Below are positions 36,501-45,303 of a stretch of 64,000 nucleotides of DNA, in pieces. Both the position numbers and the translations under genes were made by a program. Within the stretch, counting starts at the first letter, position 1. Every line of letters begins with the position of its first letter. A model generated the notes under the pieces. The model did not search any database and was not told the DNA's origin. It worked only from the letters and a program-made list of their open reading frames with translations. Source of the DNA: CAIWHR01 sp963717695 (GTDB taxonomy: Bacteria > Pseudomonadota > Gammaproteobacteria > Burkholderiales > Casimicrobiaceae); the NCBI GenBank assembly GCA_963717695.1, contig CAVQWR010000001.1, positions 620,001 to 684,000 on the forward strand, read 5' to 3'.

Positions 36501-36697
36501 CCAATCCCGCGGATGCGGCACAGGCGATCGAGGTGCCTGCCGCCGACCTGCCCGCGTTCTGCCCGAACCCGCGCATGCCGCTGTGGTCGTCGCATCCGCG
36601 CGTCTATCTCGATCTCGACGTCACCGGCGAGGCCTCGTGTCCCTATTGCGGCACGCGATACCGGGTCGCGGGCGACGCTCCGGTCAAGCGCCACTGA
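36497..36697 (+). CDS. Zinc-finger domain-containing small protein (CHCC type)
   Basis: A 66-residue protein with zinc ligands in the order C22, H33, C48, C51 (FCPNPRMPLWSSHPR ... ASCPYCGTRYR). This is the zf-CHCC domain related to the NDUFS6 subunit of mitochondrial complex I. Bacterial free-standing versions always lie near ilvE/waaF in betaproteobacteria; function unknown. The ATG at 36497 overlaps the ilvE stop as ATGA; an in-frame ATG at 36479 would add six residues inside ilvE. Confidence 0.87.
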   Translation: MTNPADAAQAIEVPAADLPAFCPNPRMPLWSSHPRVYLDLDVTGEASCPYCGTRYRVAGDAPVKRH

Positions 36698-36785
36698 ACC
36701 CGCAGCGCATGTCGGCGGCACACCACGCCGGGCATCCTGACCGGCGGGTTCGCCATGCGCCGCGCGCGGCCACGACTGCGGTGGC

Positions 36786-37844
36786 GTGACCGTGGACCGG
36801 ATTCTCATCGTCGCCCCGTCGTGGATCGGCGACGCGATTCTCTCCGAGCCGCTGGTCGCGCTGCTGCGCGACCCTCTCGAGGAGCCGGTCGTCGACGTGC
36901 TGGCACCGGCCTGGGTCGCGCCGGTCTACGAGCGGATGCGCGGCATCCGCAGCATCATCGAGTCGACGACGGTCCACGGCCGCTTCGACTGGAATACGCG
37001 GCGCGCGCTCGCGCGAACCATCGCCCGGAACAGCTACTCGCGGGCGCTGGTGCTGCCCAACTCGTGGAAATCCGCGCTCATTCCATGGCTCGCGAAGATC
37101 CCGCAGCGGACGGGCTACGCGGGTGAAGCGCGCTTCGGGCTGATCAACGACCTTCGCCGCCTCGACAAGAAGAACGTGCCGCGTCTCGTCGACCGCTTCG
37201 CGGCGCTCGCGGGCAAGCCGAACGACCTCGTGCCGATGCCGCCGCGGCCCGTGCTCGTTCCCAATGCCGCGAACCGCGCGGCGGCCGTGCACGCGCTCGA
37301 CCTCCGCATGGAGCCCAACATCGCGATCCTCTGCCCGGGCGCGGAGTTCGGCCCGGCGAAGCGCTGGCCGCCGACGCACTTCGCCGCGCTCGCGGCACGC
37401 TTTCTCTCCGACGGCATGCAGGTGTGGATCGTCGGCAGTCCGAACGACAAGCTCGCCGCCGAATCGGTGGTGCAGGCGGCGGGCGGAATCCGGGCGCTAC
37501 CTGCGCGACCTCACCGGCCGCACCGATCTCGGCACCGCGATCGACCTCCTGTCGCTCGGGATCGGTGGTCGTCAGCAACGATTCCGGGCTGATGCACGCG
37601 GCGGCCGCCGTGGACCGGCCGATGGTCGCGCTGTTCGGCTCGTCGTCGCCGCGCTTACACGCCGCCGCTGTCGCAACTCGCGAAGATCGCGCAGATCGAC
37701 ATCGAGTGCAGCCCGTGCTTCAAGCGGGAATGCCCGCTCGGCCATTTCAAGTGCATGCGCGACCTCGAGCCGCGCTCGGTGTATGATCTCGCGCGTCTCG
37801 CCCTGCTGCCCGAGCTGCCGCACGCCGACGACGCCAGCAGCTGA
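36786..37844 (+). pseudogene. waaF: Lipopolysaccharide heptosyltransferase II, interrupted by three +1 shifts
   Basis: GT9-family enzyme adding the second heptose to LPS core. The start (GTG 36786) reads VDRILIVAPSWIGDAILSEP, and the front two thirds are intact through the GAEFGPAKRWPP block. Then the reading frame moves forward one base three times: near 37490 (before GRYLRDLTGRTDLG), near 37559 (before VVVSNDSGLMHAAAA) and near 37653 (before PPLSQLAKIAQIDIE). The third shift restores the starting frame, which runs through CSPCFKRECPLGHFKC to a TGA at 37842. All family motifs survive in the pieces, so the gene is otherwise complete (about 351 codons). Three insertions within 165 nt point to sequencing or assembly error, or very recent decay. 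Confidence 0.85.
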
Positions 37845-37863
37845 TTCCGCGCCCCTCCCCGCC

Positions 37864-38298
37864 ATGGCCAAAGTCAGGACGCCGCAGATCTTCACGACGC
37901 CTACCGACGCCGCGCAGGCGTTCTATCACGCGTTCGAGACGCGCGACGTCGACGCGATGATGGCGACGTGGGCCGAGGACGAGGAGATCGTCTGCGTGCA
38001 TCCAGGCGGTGTCCGCATGATTGGCTACGACGCAGTGCGCGCAGGCTGGGAGCAGATCTTCGCCGGCGACGCGCGGCTTTCGTTCCGCCTCGACGACATC
38101 GTCGTCATCGAGACCGTGGGACTTGCAATGCAAAGCGCCGTCGAGCACATCACGCTGGTGAGCGACGGCAGCACGCGCGGCACCGCGATCTCCACCAACG
38201 TCTTCCTGCGCACGCCATCAGGCTGGCGCCTCGTGATGCATCACGCGTCGCCCGCGCCCGAGCGCATCGTCGCAGAGCCCAAGGGGCCACTGCACTGA
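37864..38298 (+). CDS. NTF2-like (SnoaL/DUF4440-type) small protein
   Basis: A 144-residue protein with the cone-shaped NTF2-like fold signature. A long first helix (PTDAAQAFYHAFETRDVDAMMATWAED) is followed by the strand VCVHPGGVRMIGYDAVRAGW, and a closing strand FLRTPSGWRLVMHHASPAP. Such proteins are diverse (isomerases, hydrolases or binding proteins); nothing in the sequence fixes a reaction. It lies 19 nt after waaF in the same direction and convergent with tldD. Confidence 0.83.
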   Translation: MAKVRTPQIFTTPTDAAQAFYHAFETRDVDAMMATWAEDEEIVCVHPGGVRMIGYDAVRAGWEQIFAGDARLSFRLDDIVVIETVGLAMQSAVEHITLVSDGSTRGTAISTNVFLRTPSGWRLVMHHASPAPERIVAEPKGPLH

Positions 38299-38312
38299 CG
38301 CGGACCGCGTCA
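38296..38312. terminator. Palindrome containing both stop codons of convergent genes
   Basis: TGACGCGG-A-CCGCGTCA is a perfect 17-nt dyad. Its left end is the TGA of the NTF2-like gene and its right end, read on the minus strand, is the TGA of tldD. The 8-bp arms could form a compact hairpin at the end of both transcripts. No U-tract is present, so a terminator role is only a possibility. Confidence 0.4.
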
Positions 38313-39773
38313 GCCCGTTCCGCCGACGGTGAGCCCGTCGATGCGCAGCGTCGGCTGGCCCACGCCGACCGGCACGCTCTGCCCGTCCTTGCCGCAGGTG
38401 CCGACCCCGGAGTCGAGCTCGAGGTCGTTGCCGACCATGGACACGCGCGTCAGCGCGTCCGGCCCGTTGCCGATCAGCGTCGCGCCGCGCACCGGATAGG
38501 CGAGCTTGCCGTTCTCGATCTTCCAGGCCTCCGCCGCGGAGAACACGAACTTGCCGCTCGTGATGTCGACCTGACCGCCGCCGAAGTTCGCGGCGTAGAG
38601 GCCGTCCTGCACGGATTCGAGGATTGCGCGCGGATCGTGCGTGCCGGCCAGCATGATCGTGTTGGTCATGCGCGGCATCGGCAGATACGCGAACGACTCG
38701 CGGCGGCCGTTGCCGGTCGGTGCCACGCCCATCAGCCGCGCATTGAGGACGTCCTGCATGTAGCCCTTCAGGATGCCGTCCTCGATCAGCACCGTGCGCT
38801 GCGTCGGATTGCCCTCGTCGTCGATGTTGAGCGAGCCGCGCCGCTGCGGCAGCGTGCCGTCGTCGATCACCGTGATGCCGTTCGCGGCGACGCGCTCGCC
38901 GACGCGCCCCGAGAACGCGCTCGTGCCCTTGCGGTTGAAGTCGCCTTCGAGGCCATGCCCGATCGCCTCGTGCAACAGGATACCGGGCCAGCCGTGCCCG
39001 AGCACGACCGTCATCGTTCCCGCCGGCGCCGGACGCGCGTCGAGATTGAGCAGCGCCTGCGCCACCGCCTTCGCGGCGTAATCCTCCAGCACCGCGTCGG
39101 TGAAGTAGCCGTAGTCGAAGCGTCCGCCGCCGCCGCCGTAGCCCTGCTCGCGCCGGCCGTTCTCCTCGACGATCACCGAGATCGACACGCGCACGAGCGG
39201 CCGCACGTCCGCGGCGAGGAGACCGTCGCTGCGGGCGACGAGGATCGCCTCGTATTCGCCGGCGAGCGAGGCCATCACCTGCGTGACGCGCGCATCGCGC
39301 GAGCGCGCCATGCGCTCGAGGCGCTCAAGCAGCGCGACCTTCGCTTCTTCCGCAAGCGTGGCGATCGGATCCCTGGGCAGGTAGAGCGAACGTGAATTCT
39401 CCGCGCCGGTGAACGCGGCAACGGTCGACTGGCCCTGCCGGCCGATCGCGCGCGCGGCGACCGCCGCCTCCTCGAGCGCCGCCAGCGTGATGTCGTCCGA
39501 GTACGCGAACGCCTGCTTGTCGCCGTGCACGGCGCGAATGCCGACGCCGCTCTCGATGTTGAACGACCCCGATTTGACGATGCCTTCCTCGAGGCTCCAG
39601 CTCTCCTGCCGCGCGTACTGGAAATAGAGATCGGCGAAGTCGACCTCGTGCGTATGGATCGATGCCAACACGCGATCGAGATCGCGGCGCGACAGCGATG
39701 CGGGCTCGAGCAGGAGGCGGCTCACTTCGGCGAGTCGCGCGCCGTCGACGGCGGAATGCGAAAGGTCGTTCAC
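38310..39773 (-). CDS. tldD: Metalloprotease TldD
   Basis: A 487-residue member of the TldD/PmbA zinc protease pair, which degrades unfolded or ribosomally made modified peptides and is needed for microcin maturation and CcdA turnover. The zinc motif is HEAIGHGLEGD, and GGGQVDITSGKFVFSAAEAW lies in the C-terminal domain. Length agrees with E. coli TldD (481). The start is a GTG at 39773 preceded by AGGATTCCAC. No partner pmbA gene is in the window. In E. coli tldD follows yhdP; here the two are about 6 kb apart. Confidence 0.94.
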   Translation of the reverse strand: MNDLSHSAVDGARLAEVSRLLLEPASLSRRDLDRVLASIHTHEVDFADLYFQYARQESWSLEEGIVKSGSFNIESGVGIRAVHGDKQAFAYSDDITLAALEEAAVAARAIGRQGQSTVAAFTGAENSRSLYLPRDPIATLAEEAKVALLERLERMARSRDARVTQVMASLAGEYEAILVARSDGLLAADVRPLVRVSISVIVEENGRREQGYGGGGGRFDYGYFTDAVLEDYAAKAVAQALLNLDARPAPAGTMTVVLGHGWPGILLHEAIGHGLEGDFNRKGTSAFSGRVGERVAANGITVIDDGTLPQRRGSLNIDDEGNPTQRTVLIEDGILKGYMQDVLNARLMGVAPTGNGRRESFAYLPMPRMTNTIMLAGTHDPRAILESVQDGLYAANFGGGQVDITSGKFVFSAAEAWKIENGKLAYPVRGATLIGNGPDALTRVSMVGNDLELDSGVGTCGKDGQSVPVGVGQPTLRIDGLTVGGTG

Positions 39774-39904
39774 GTGGAATCCTGGGGATGGGGCGGACCG
39801 GCGCACGAGGGACGGCTGCGCCAAAGGCGTATTGTCCCCGCGGATGGCAGGCGGCGGCAAGTTTCCCGACCCGCCTGACAGAAGGGTCGGAGGCGGCGCG
39901 GGCG

Positions 39905-40672
39905 TCAGGCCGGCGCGACGCCGTGGCCGAGGTAGCTCGTGACGACGCGAGGATTGACCGCGAGCCCGGCGCTCTCCCCCTCCAGCACGAGATCGCCCGT
40001 TTCCAGCACGTAGCCGTAGTCCGAGATCTGCAGCGCCGCCCGCGCGTTCTGCTCGATCAGCAGGATGGCGACGCCGCTCGCGCGGAGCTCGGCGACGATG
40101 CTGAAGATCTCGCGCACGATCAAAGGCGCCAATCCGAGCGACGGCTCGTCCAGCATCAGGAGCCGCGGCTTGCCCATCAGCGCGCGCCCCATCGCCAGCA
40201 TCTGGCGCTCGCCTCCCGAGAGCGTTCCCGCGAGCTGGCCGCGCCGCTCCTTGAGCCGCGGAAAGCGGTGATAGACCTCGTCCAGCGTCTTCCGCCAGCC
40301 GCGCTCGCCGCTGCGCGCCCGGGCAAAGGCGCCGAGCTCGAGGTTGTCGGCGACGCTCATTGCCGAGAAGAGCTCGCGCCGCTCCGGTACGAGGATCAAT
40401 CCGCTGGCAACGCGCTGCTCGACCGAGAGCGATGCGACCGACGCGCCGGCATACGCGATGCCGCCCTGCGCGGGCAGCAGGCCGATGATCGCGCCGAGCA
40501 GCGTCGTCTTCCCCGCGCCGTTGGGCCCGATGACGCTGACGATCGTGCCCGGATCGACCTGCAGCGACACGCCGTGCACCGCCTCGACCTTGCCGTAGCG
40601 CACGTGCAGGTCGCGCACGTCGAGCAGCGTGCCGGCGCGCGGGGGGGGCGACGACAGATGGCGTACGCTCAT
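39905..40672 (-). CDS. livF: Branched-chain amino acid ABC transporter ATPase LivF
   Basis: A 255-residue ATPase with Walker A GPNGAGKT (49-56), signature LSGGERQ, Walker B LLMLDEPSLGLAP and the switch histidine region. The SLGLAP after Walker B is diagnostic for LivF. Its start overlaps the livM-livG fusion stop by 4 nt. Last gene of the livJ-H-MG-F importer on the minus strand. Confidence 0.94.
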   Translation of the reverse strand: MSVRHLSSPPPRAGTLLDVRDLHVRYGKVEAVHGVSLQVDPGTIVSVIGPNGAGKTTLLGAIIGLLPAQGGIAYAGASVASLSVEQRVASGLILVPERRELFSAMSVADNLELGAFARARSGERGWRKTLDEVYHRFPRLKERRGQLAGTLSGGERQMLAMGRALMGKPRLLMLDEPSLGLAPLIVREIFSIVAELRASGVAILLIEQNARAALQISDYGYVLETGDLVLEGESAGLAVNPRVVTSYLGHGVAPA

Positions 40673-42447
40673 ACGCCGCCCAGATAGGCTTCCTGCACCG
40701 CGGGATTGCGCTGGATCTCCTGCGGCAGCCCTTCGGCAATCTTCTGTCCGAAATCCATCACGATGAGGCGATCGGCGAGGCCCATCACGAATTCCATGTC
40801 GTGCTCGACCAGGAGCACGGTCATGCCGTCACGCTTCAGGTCCCTGATCAGTGCCGAGAGCTCCTGCTTCTCCAGGTGCCGCAGCCCCGCTGCCGGTTCG
40901 TCGAGCAGCAGAAGGAGCGGATCCGCGGCGAGCGCACGCGCGATCTCGACGATTCGTTGCTTGCCGAGCGGCAGCGTCCCGGCCGGCAGGTAGAGTTGCG
41001 ACGACAGCCCTACCCGGACCACCGCGCGCGCCGCATCGGCGAGGGTGCGCGCCTCCTCGACCCGATCGAGCCGCGCCGCGGCGCGGGCAACGCCGGTGCG
41101 TCCACGCAAGAAGGCGCCGAGCGCGACATTGTCGCGGACCGTCATCTGCGGAATCAGCTTCACGTGCTGGAACGTGCGCGCGATGCCCCGCCGCGCGATC
41201 TCGTACGGGCGCAGACCCGCGATCGGCTCGGCGGCGAACAGGACTTCGCCCGAAGTCAACGGAAGCGTGCCGGAGATGAGATTGAACATCGTGCTCTTGC
41301 CCGCGCCGTTGGGGCCGATGAGCCCGACGATCTCGCCGCGCGCGAGGCTGAACGACAGCGCGTCGACGGCGACGAGGCCGCCGAACTGCTTGCGCGCGGA
41401 CCTGACGTCGAGGAGAACCGCGCCGGTGCCCGACGCCGACGCGCGCCGTGGCAGGCCCTCGGCGTCGGGAATCGGAGGCGGCTCGCGCCGCGGCAGCATG
41501 CGGGCAACGAGTGGCCACACGCCTTCGCGGGCGAACTGCAGCAGCATCACCATCAGGATGCCGAACACGACGATCTCGAAGTTGCCGGTCTGGCCGAGGA
41601 TCGACGGCAGCACATCCTGCAGCATTTCCTTCACCAGCGTGACCAGCGAGGCGCCGATGACGGCACCCCATACGCTTCCCGCGCCGCCGACTACGGCCAT
41701 GAAGAGATACTCGATGCCCGGATTGGGCCCGAACGGCGTCGGGTTCACGAACCGCTGCAGGTGCGCGTACAGCCAACCGGACACGCAGGCGAGCACCGCT
41801 GCGTAGACGAACACCACGACCTTGAGCCGCGCGCCGTCGACGCCGAACGCCTCCGCCATCTCGAGGCGCCCGCGCAGCGCGCGGATCGCACGGCCGGGCC
41901 GCGAATCGAGCAGGTTGTCGGTTGCCCACAGCGCGGCGAGTGCGATGACCCAGATCAGGAAATAGAAATAGCGCTCGTCGCGAAGCTCGAAGCCACCGAC
42001 CGCGAGCGCCGGGATGCCGGTGATGCCGGTATGGCCGCCCAGGAACTCGAGATTGCCGAACAGGAAGTAAAGGCTGATGCCCCAGGCGATCGTCGCCAGC
42101 GGCAGGTAGTGGCCTTTCATCCGCAGCGTGATGAATCCGAGAAACAACGCCAGCAGGATCGTGAATGCGATCCCGACCGCCAGATTGAGCCACGGCGACA
42201 GCGCGTACTGCGTGCACAGGATCGCGGTCGTGTACGCGCCGATGCCGACGAAGGCGGCCTGGCCGAACGAGGTCTGGCCGGCGACGCCGGTGAGCAGCAC
42301 GAGGCCCAGCGCGACGATGCTGTAGAGGCCGATGTAGTTGCCGAGCGTCACCCAGAACGGCGGTGCCAGCAGCGGCACGCAGATCAGCACGACGACGAAG
42401 CCGAGGTATCCGGCGGCGCCGAAGGGAAGCTTGCGCTTCGCGGTCAT
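40669..42447 (-). CDS. LivM permease fused to LivG ATPase
   Basis: A 592-residue fusion. Residues 1 to about 325 form a LivM-type permease (many helices, with GQTSFGQAAFVGIGAY and LRMKGHYLPLATIAWGISLY and GGAGSVWGAVIGASLV). After a linker, residues about 345-592 are a LivG-type ATPase with Walker A GPNGAGKS, the Q loop in ARTFQHVKL, a signature LPLGKQRI in place of the usual LSxGQ, and Walker B LLLDEPAAGL. Such fusions are frequent in betaproteobacterial Liv-type importers. The signature has GKQ instead of GQQ, so ATPase detail may differ. Starts 348 nt after livH, with a repeat region between. Confidence 0.93.
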   Translation of the reverse strand: MTAKRKLPFGAAGYLGFVVVLICVPLLAPPFWVTLGNYIGLYSIVALGLVLLTGVAGQTSFGQAAFVGIGAYTTAILCTQYALSPWLNLAVGIAFTILLALFLGFITLRMKGHYLPLATIAWGISLYFLFGNLEFLGGHTGITGIPALAVGGFELRDERYFYFLIWVIALAALWATDNLLDSRPGRAIRALRGRLEMAEAFGVDGARLKVVVFVYAAVLACVSGWLYAHLQRFVNPTPFGPNPGIEYLFMAVVGGAGSVWGAVIGASLVTLVKEMLQDVLPSILGQTGNFEIVVFGILMVMLLQFAREGVWPLVARMLPRREPPPIPDAEGLPRRASASGTGAVLLDVRSARKQFGGLVAVDALSFSLARGEIVGLIGPNGAGKSTMFNLISGTLPLTSGEVLFAAEPIAGLRPYEIARRGIARTFQHVKLIPQMTVRDNVALGAFLRGRTGVARAAARLDRVEEARTLADAARAVVRVGLSSQLYLPAGTLPLGKQRIVEIARALAADPLLLLLDEPAAGLRHLEKQELSALIRDLKRDGMTVLLVEHDMEFVMGLADRLIVMDFGQKIAEGLPQEIQRNPAVQEAYLGGV

Positions 42448-42795
42448 TGCCGTGAGCCCATGCTCATTCCGCGGCCTCCGCCCCGTCGGTGAAGAGCGTC
42501 AGGTCGACGAGCCGGCCGCGCTCGCTCGCTCGGCGCCGCGCGGCCTCCTTGCGCGTCCGGAGAAGGACGAGTCGTTTCGCGTCGACCGCCACCCGCGCTC
42601 GCGGACGCGAGCTTCGCTCCTTGGCTGCGCCCCGCTCGCACAAGTGTCCTCGGGCCTTGGCTCGCATTCGCTCGCGCGCCTCGCTCACTCGCGCCCTCTC
42701 TGGACAGACCCGCATGGCGAATGGTCGAGCGTCGGTCGCCTCGGTCGCTCGGCGACGCACCCTTCGGGCCTTGCTCACTGCGTTCGCCGCCTCGC
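42448..42795. other. Gene-free spacer between livH and livMG carrying a dispersed repeat
   Basis: Nearly 350 nt separate two genes that normally lie close together. The sequence is very GC-rich with recurrent CTCGC and TCGCTC motifs, open in several frames but lacking ribosome sites and family matches. It holds a 61-nt repeat copy (42581-42641) and a shorter shared segment (42755-42776), both also present in the scpA-trpS gap at 54.5-54.8 kb. Confidence 0.6.
42581..42641. repeat. Dispersed 61-nt repeat, copy A (hairpin-forming)
   Basis: This stretch matches 54580-54640 at 54 of 61 positions in the same orientation by direct comparison. It contains the hairpin GCTCGC-GGAC-GCGAGC (42597-42612); in copy B the arms are identical and only the loop changes (AGAC), suggesting the stem is what is conserved. 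Followed by CTTCGCTCCTTGGCT. Not a known insertion-sequence end to my reading. Confidence 0.7.
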
Positions 42796-43836
42796 TCACT
42801 CGTCCTCCTCGCTCTGGTCGTGCGACGAAAAGCTGCGCCAGAGCAGCACAGGAATGATCAGCGTGAAGACGATGACTTCCTTGAATCCGCTCGCGAAGAA
42901 CGACGCATAGGACTCGAGCAGCCCGACGAGGAGCGCGCCGGCCGCGGCCAAGGGATAGCTGACGAGACCGCCGATGATCGCTCCGACGAAGCCCTTGAGG
43001 CTCACCAGGAAGCCGGATTCGTAATACACCGTGGTGATGGGACCGATCAGCACGCCGGAAAACGCGCAAAGAAGCGCCGCCAGCATGAAGGTCAGCGCAC
43101 CCGCGAGATTGGGCGAGATGCCGGAGAGCCGCGCGCCGACGCGATTGAGCGCCGTGGCGCGGAGCGCCTTGCCGTAGAGCGTGCGTCCGAAGAACAATGC
43201 AAGCACGCCGATGAGCCCGATGCTGGTGCCGACGACGAGAAGGCTTTGCACGCTGACGTTGACATCACCCACCTGCAGCGACGCCGACGAGAACGCGGGC
43301 GTCCGCGAGCCTTCGGCGCCGAAAAAGGCGAGGCCGAGTCCCGTCAGCACGAAGTGCACGGCGACCGAGACGATGAGGAGCACGAGCACCGTCGCCTCGG
43401 CGACGGGCTGGTAGACGATCCGGTACAGGAGCGGGCCGAGCACCGTGACGAGGGCCAGCGTCAGCGCGATCTGCGCCGGGAAGGGCAGCGTGTCCGATGC
43501 CAGTGCCGCCGACAGCGCGGCGATCGCGACCGGCACGCCCGTCCACAGCGCGAGCTGGCGCGGAATGCGCGCCGCTTCGCCGCGGCGCAGGCATGAAATC
43601 GCTTCGATCACTCCCGCGATCACCGCCATTGCGACGACGAGACCAATTGTCGGCGGCGGCTTTCCCAGCTGGAATCCGGCGAGCGTCAGCGCGCCGTAGA
43701 CGACGAATTCACCGGACGGAATGAGGATGACGCGGGTGACGGTGAAGACGAGGACCAGCGCCAGCGCGAGCAGTGCATAGATGGCGCCGTTGGTGATGCC
43801 GTCCTGCGCCAGCAGTGCGGCGATCGAGAAATCCAT
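42796..43836 (-). CDS. livH: Branched-chain amino acid ABC transporter permease LivH
   Basis: A 346-residue inner-membrane permease. It begins MDFSIAALLAQDGITNGAIY, followed by LLALALVLVFTVTRVILIPSGEFV, the classic LivH N-terminal block, and contains GALLVGLLESYASFF and the conserved GVLIGPITTVYYESGF segment. About eight to nine helices. The ATG at 43836 is preferred over the longer frame to 43902. It lies 77 nt after livJ, across a hairpin. Confidence 0.93.
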   Translation of the reverse strand: MDFSIAALLAQDGITNGAIYALLALALVLVFTVTRVILIPSGEFVVYGALTLAGFQLGKPPPTIGLVVAMAVIAGVIEAISCLRRGEAARIPRQLALWTGVPVAIAALSAALASDTLPFPAQIALTLALVTVLGPLLYRIVYQPVAEATVLVLLIVSVAVHFVLTGLGLAFFGAEGSRTPAFSSASLQVGDVNVSVQSLLVVGTSIGLIGVLALFFGRTLYGKALRATALNRVGARLSGISPNLAGALTFMLAALLCAFSGVLIGPITTVYYESGFLVSLKGFVGAIIGGLVSYPLAAAGALLVGLLESYASFFASGFKEVIVFTLIIPVLLWRSFSSHDQSEEDE

Positions 43837-43870
43837 GCGGATTGCGACAGCCGCGACAGGGATGCGAGAC

Positions 43871-43898
43871 GGGCGGACGGCGCCGGACGGCGCCGCCC
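43871..43898 (-). terminator. GC-rich hairpin between livJ and livH
   Basis: GGCGCC (43879-43884) and its partner GGCGCC (43889-43894) close a 4-nt loop, and GGGCGG/CCGCCC (43871-43876, 43893-43898) offers an alternative outer pairing. It sits 15 nt after the binding-protein stop. As with the dctP-dctQ hairpin, it may stabilise the binding-protein mRNA and cut read-through to the permease (inference); no U-tract is seen. Confidence 0.4.
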
Positions 43899-43913
43899 GC
43901 ATTCATTCGCGTC

Positions 43914-45074
43914 CTATTTCACGAGCACCCATTTGCCATTTTCGATCTTGATCATCGTCCGGGCGCGATTGTCGAGCCCGTTGTGATCCTGCGGGGTCAT
44001 CGTGAAGACGCCGTGCGATGCGACGACTTCCTTCTCCGCTTCGAGGGCATCGCGCAGCGCAAGGCGGAATTCCTTGGTGCCTGGCTTGCCCTTCTTCAGC
44101 GCGGAAGGCAGTGCATTGGAGAACAGCACGTAGGCGTCCCAGGCGTGGCCGCCGAACGTCGAGCGCGAGCCTGCGCCGTACTTGGCCTCGTACTTCGTGA
44201 TGTATTCCGCGGCGGACTTCTTGAGCGGGTTCGAGTCTGGGAGCTGCTCGTAGACCAGCATCGGCCCGACCGGCAGGAGGGTGCCATTGCCGTCCTTGCC
44301 GACGACGCGCAGGAAGTCGTTGTTCGCCACGCCGTGCGTCTGGTAGATCTTCCCCTTGTAGCCGCGGGCGACGAGCTCCTTCTGCGGCGTCGCACCCGGC
44401 GTGCCCGCGGCGCCGATCAGGATCGCGTCCGGATGGGCCGAGATCAGCTTCAGCACCTGCCCGGTCACCGAGGTATCGTTGCGGTTGTACTTCTCCTCGG
44501 CGACAACCTTGATGCCCGCGGTCTTCGCCGACTGCTTGATCTCGTTCAGCCAGCCGTCGCCGTAGGCGTCGGCGAAGCCGATGTAGCCCAGCGTCTTGAC
44601 GCCGTTCGCCTTCATGCTGACCGCGATGGCGTCGGCCATCAGCGCATCGCTTTGGGGCGTCTTGAACACCCAGTGCGTCTTCGGATTGGCCGGATCGACG
44701 ATGCGCGCGGATGCCGCCATCGAGATCATCGGCACCTCGGCCTCGGAGACGACGTCGACCATGGCGAGCGAGTTCGGCGTGATCGTCGAGCCGATGATGA
44801 GGTCGACCTTGTCCTCGGTGATGAGCTTCCTCGTGTTCGTGACCGCCTTGGTCGTGTCCGACGCGTCGTCCAGGATGATCCAGTTGATCTTCTCGCCGGC
44901 AATGGTGGTCGGCAGGATCTCGAAGGTGTTCTTCTCGGGGATGCCGAGCGAGGCGGCCGGACCGGTGGCCGAGAGCGTGACGCCGACATTGACGTCGGCG
45001 AATGCGGGGGCCGCGAGTCCGGCAGCCGCAACGGCGGCAACGGCAAGCGCGGACAGCGTGTGACGGGGTTTCAT
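43914..45074 (-). CDS. livJ: Branched-chain amino acid-type ABC substrate-binding protein
   Basis: A 386-residue periplasmic binding protein with a signal peptide (MKPRHTLSALAVAAVAAAGLAAPAFA split as usual after AFA). The ligand-binding type-1 fold features GVTLSATGPAASLGIPEKN, IIGSTITPNSLAMVDVVSEA and TLGYIGFADAYGDGWLNEIK are typical. GGAGGAGAGTCG precedes the ATG at 45074. Liv-type binders in these bacteria also take amides, urea or aromatic acids, so the ligand is not certain. Confidence 0.92.
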   Translation of the reverse strand: MKPRHTLSALAVAAVAAAGLAAPAFADVNVGVTLSATGPAASLGIPEKNTFEILPTTIAGEKINWIILDDASDTTKAVTNTRKLITEDKVDLIIGSTITPNSLAMVDVVSEAEVPMISMAASARIVDPANPKTHWVFKTPQSDALMADAIAVSMKANGVKTLGYIGFADAYGDGWLNEIKQSAKTAGIKVVAEEKYNRNDTSVTGQVLKLISAHPDAILIGAAGTPGATPQKELVARGYKGKIYQTHGVANNDFLRVVGKDGNGTLLPVGPMLVYEQLPDSNPLKKSAAEYITKYEAKYGAGSRSTFGGHAWDAYVLFSNALPSALKKGKPGTKEFRLALRDALEAEKEVVASHGVFTMTPQDHNGLDNRARTMIKIENGKWVLVK

Positions 45075-45303
45075 CGACTCTCCTCCAATGCCTCGCTGCG
45101 CGAGGTCCTGACAGGCGGCTCCGGGCAGGTGCCACGGCCGCGGTTCTACGCCGCGCGCGATCCTCGCGCGCGGGCGCATTCGGGCGATTCTGGCAAACCG
45201 GGCGGGGCTGGTCAACGGCAGGTGATGGCCGATACCTTGACCTGCCGCAACAAACGATCGCGCGTGGGCCCTGCCGGGGCTCCAGCTCGCGCGCTCGAAC
45301 CCG

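Noticed and set aside
42464..43069. Open frames through the livH-livMG spacer, some encoding Arg/Ala-rich products
   Set aside because: They run through the dispersed repeat and into livH, have no ribosome site and no family resemblance.
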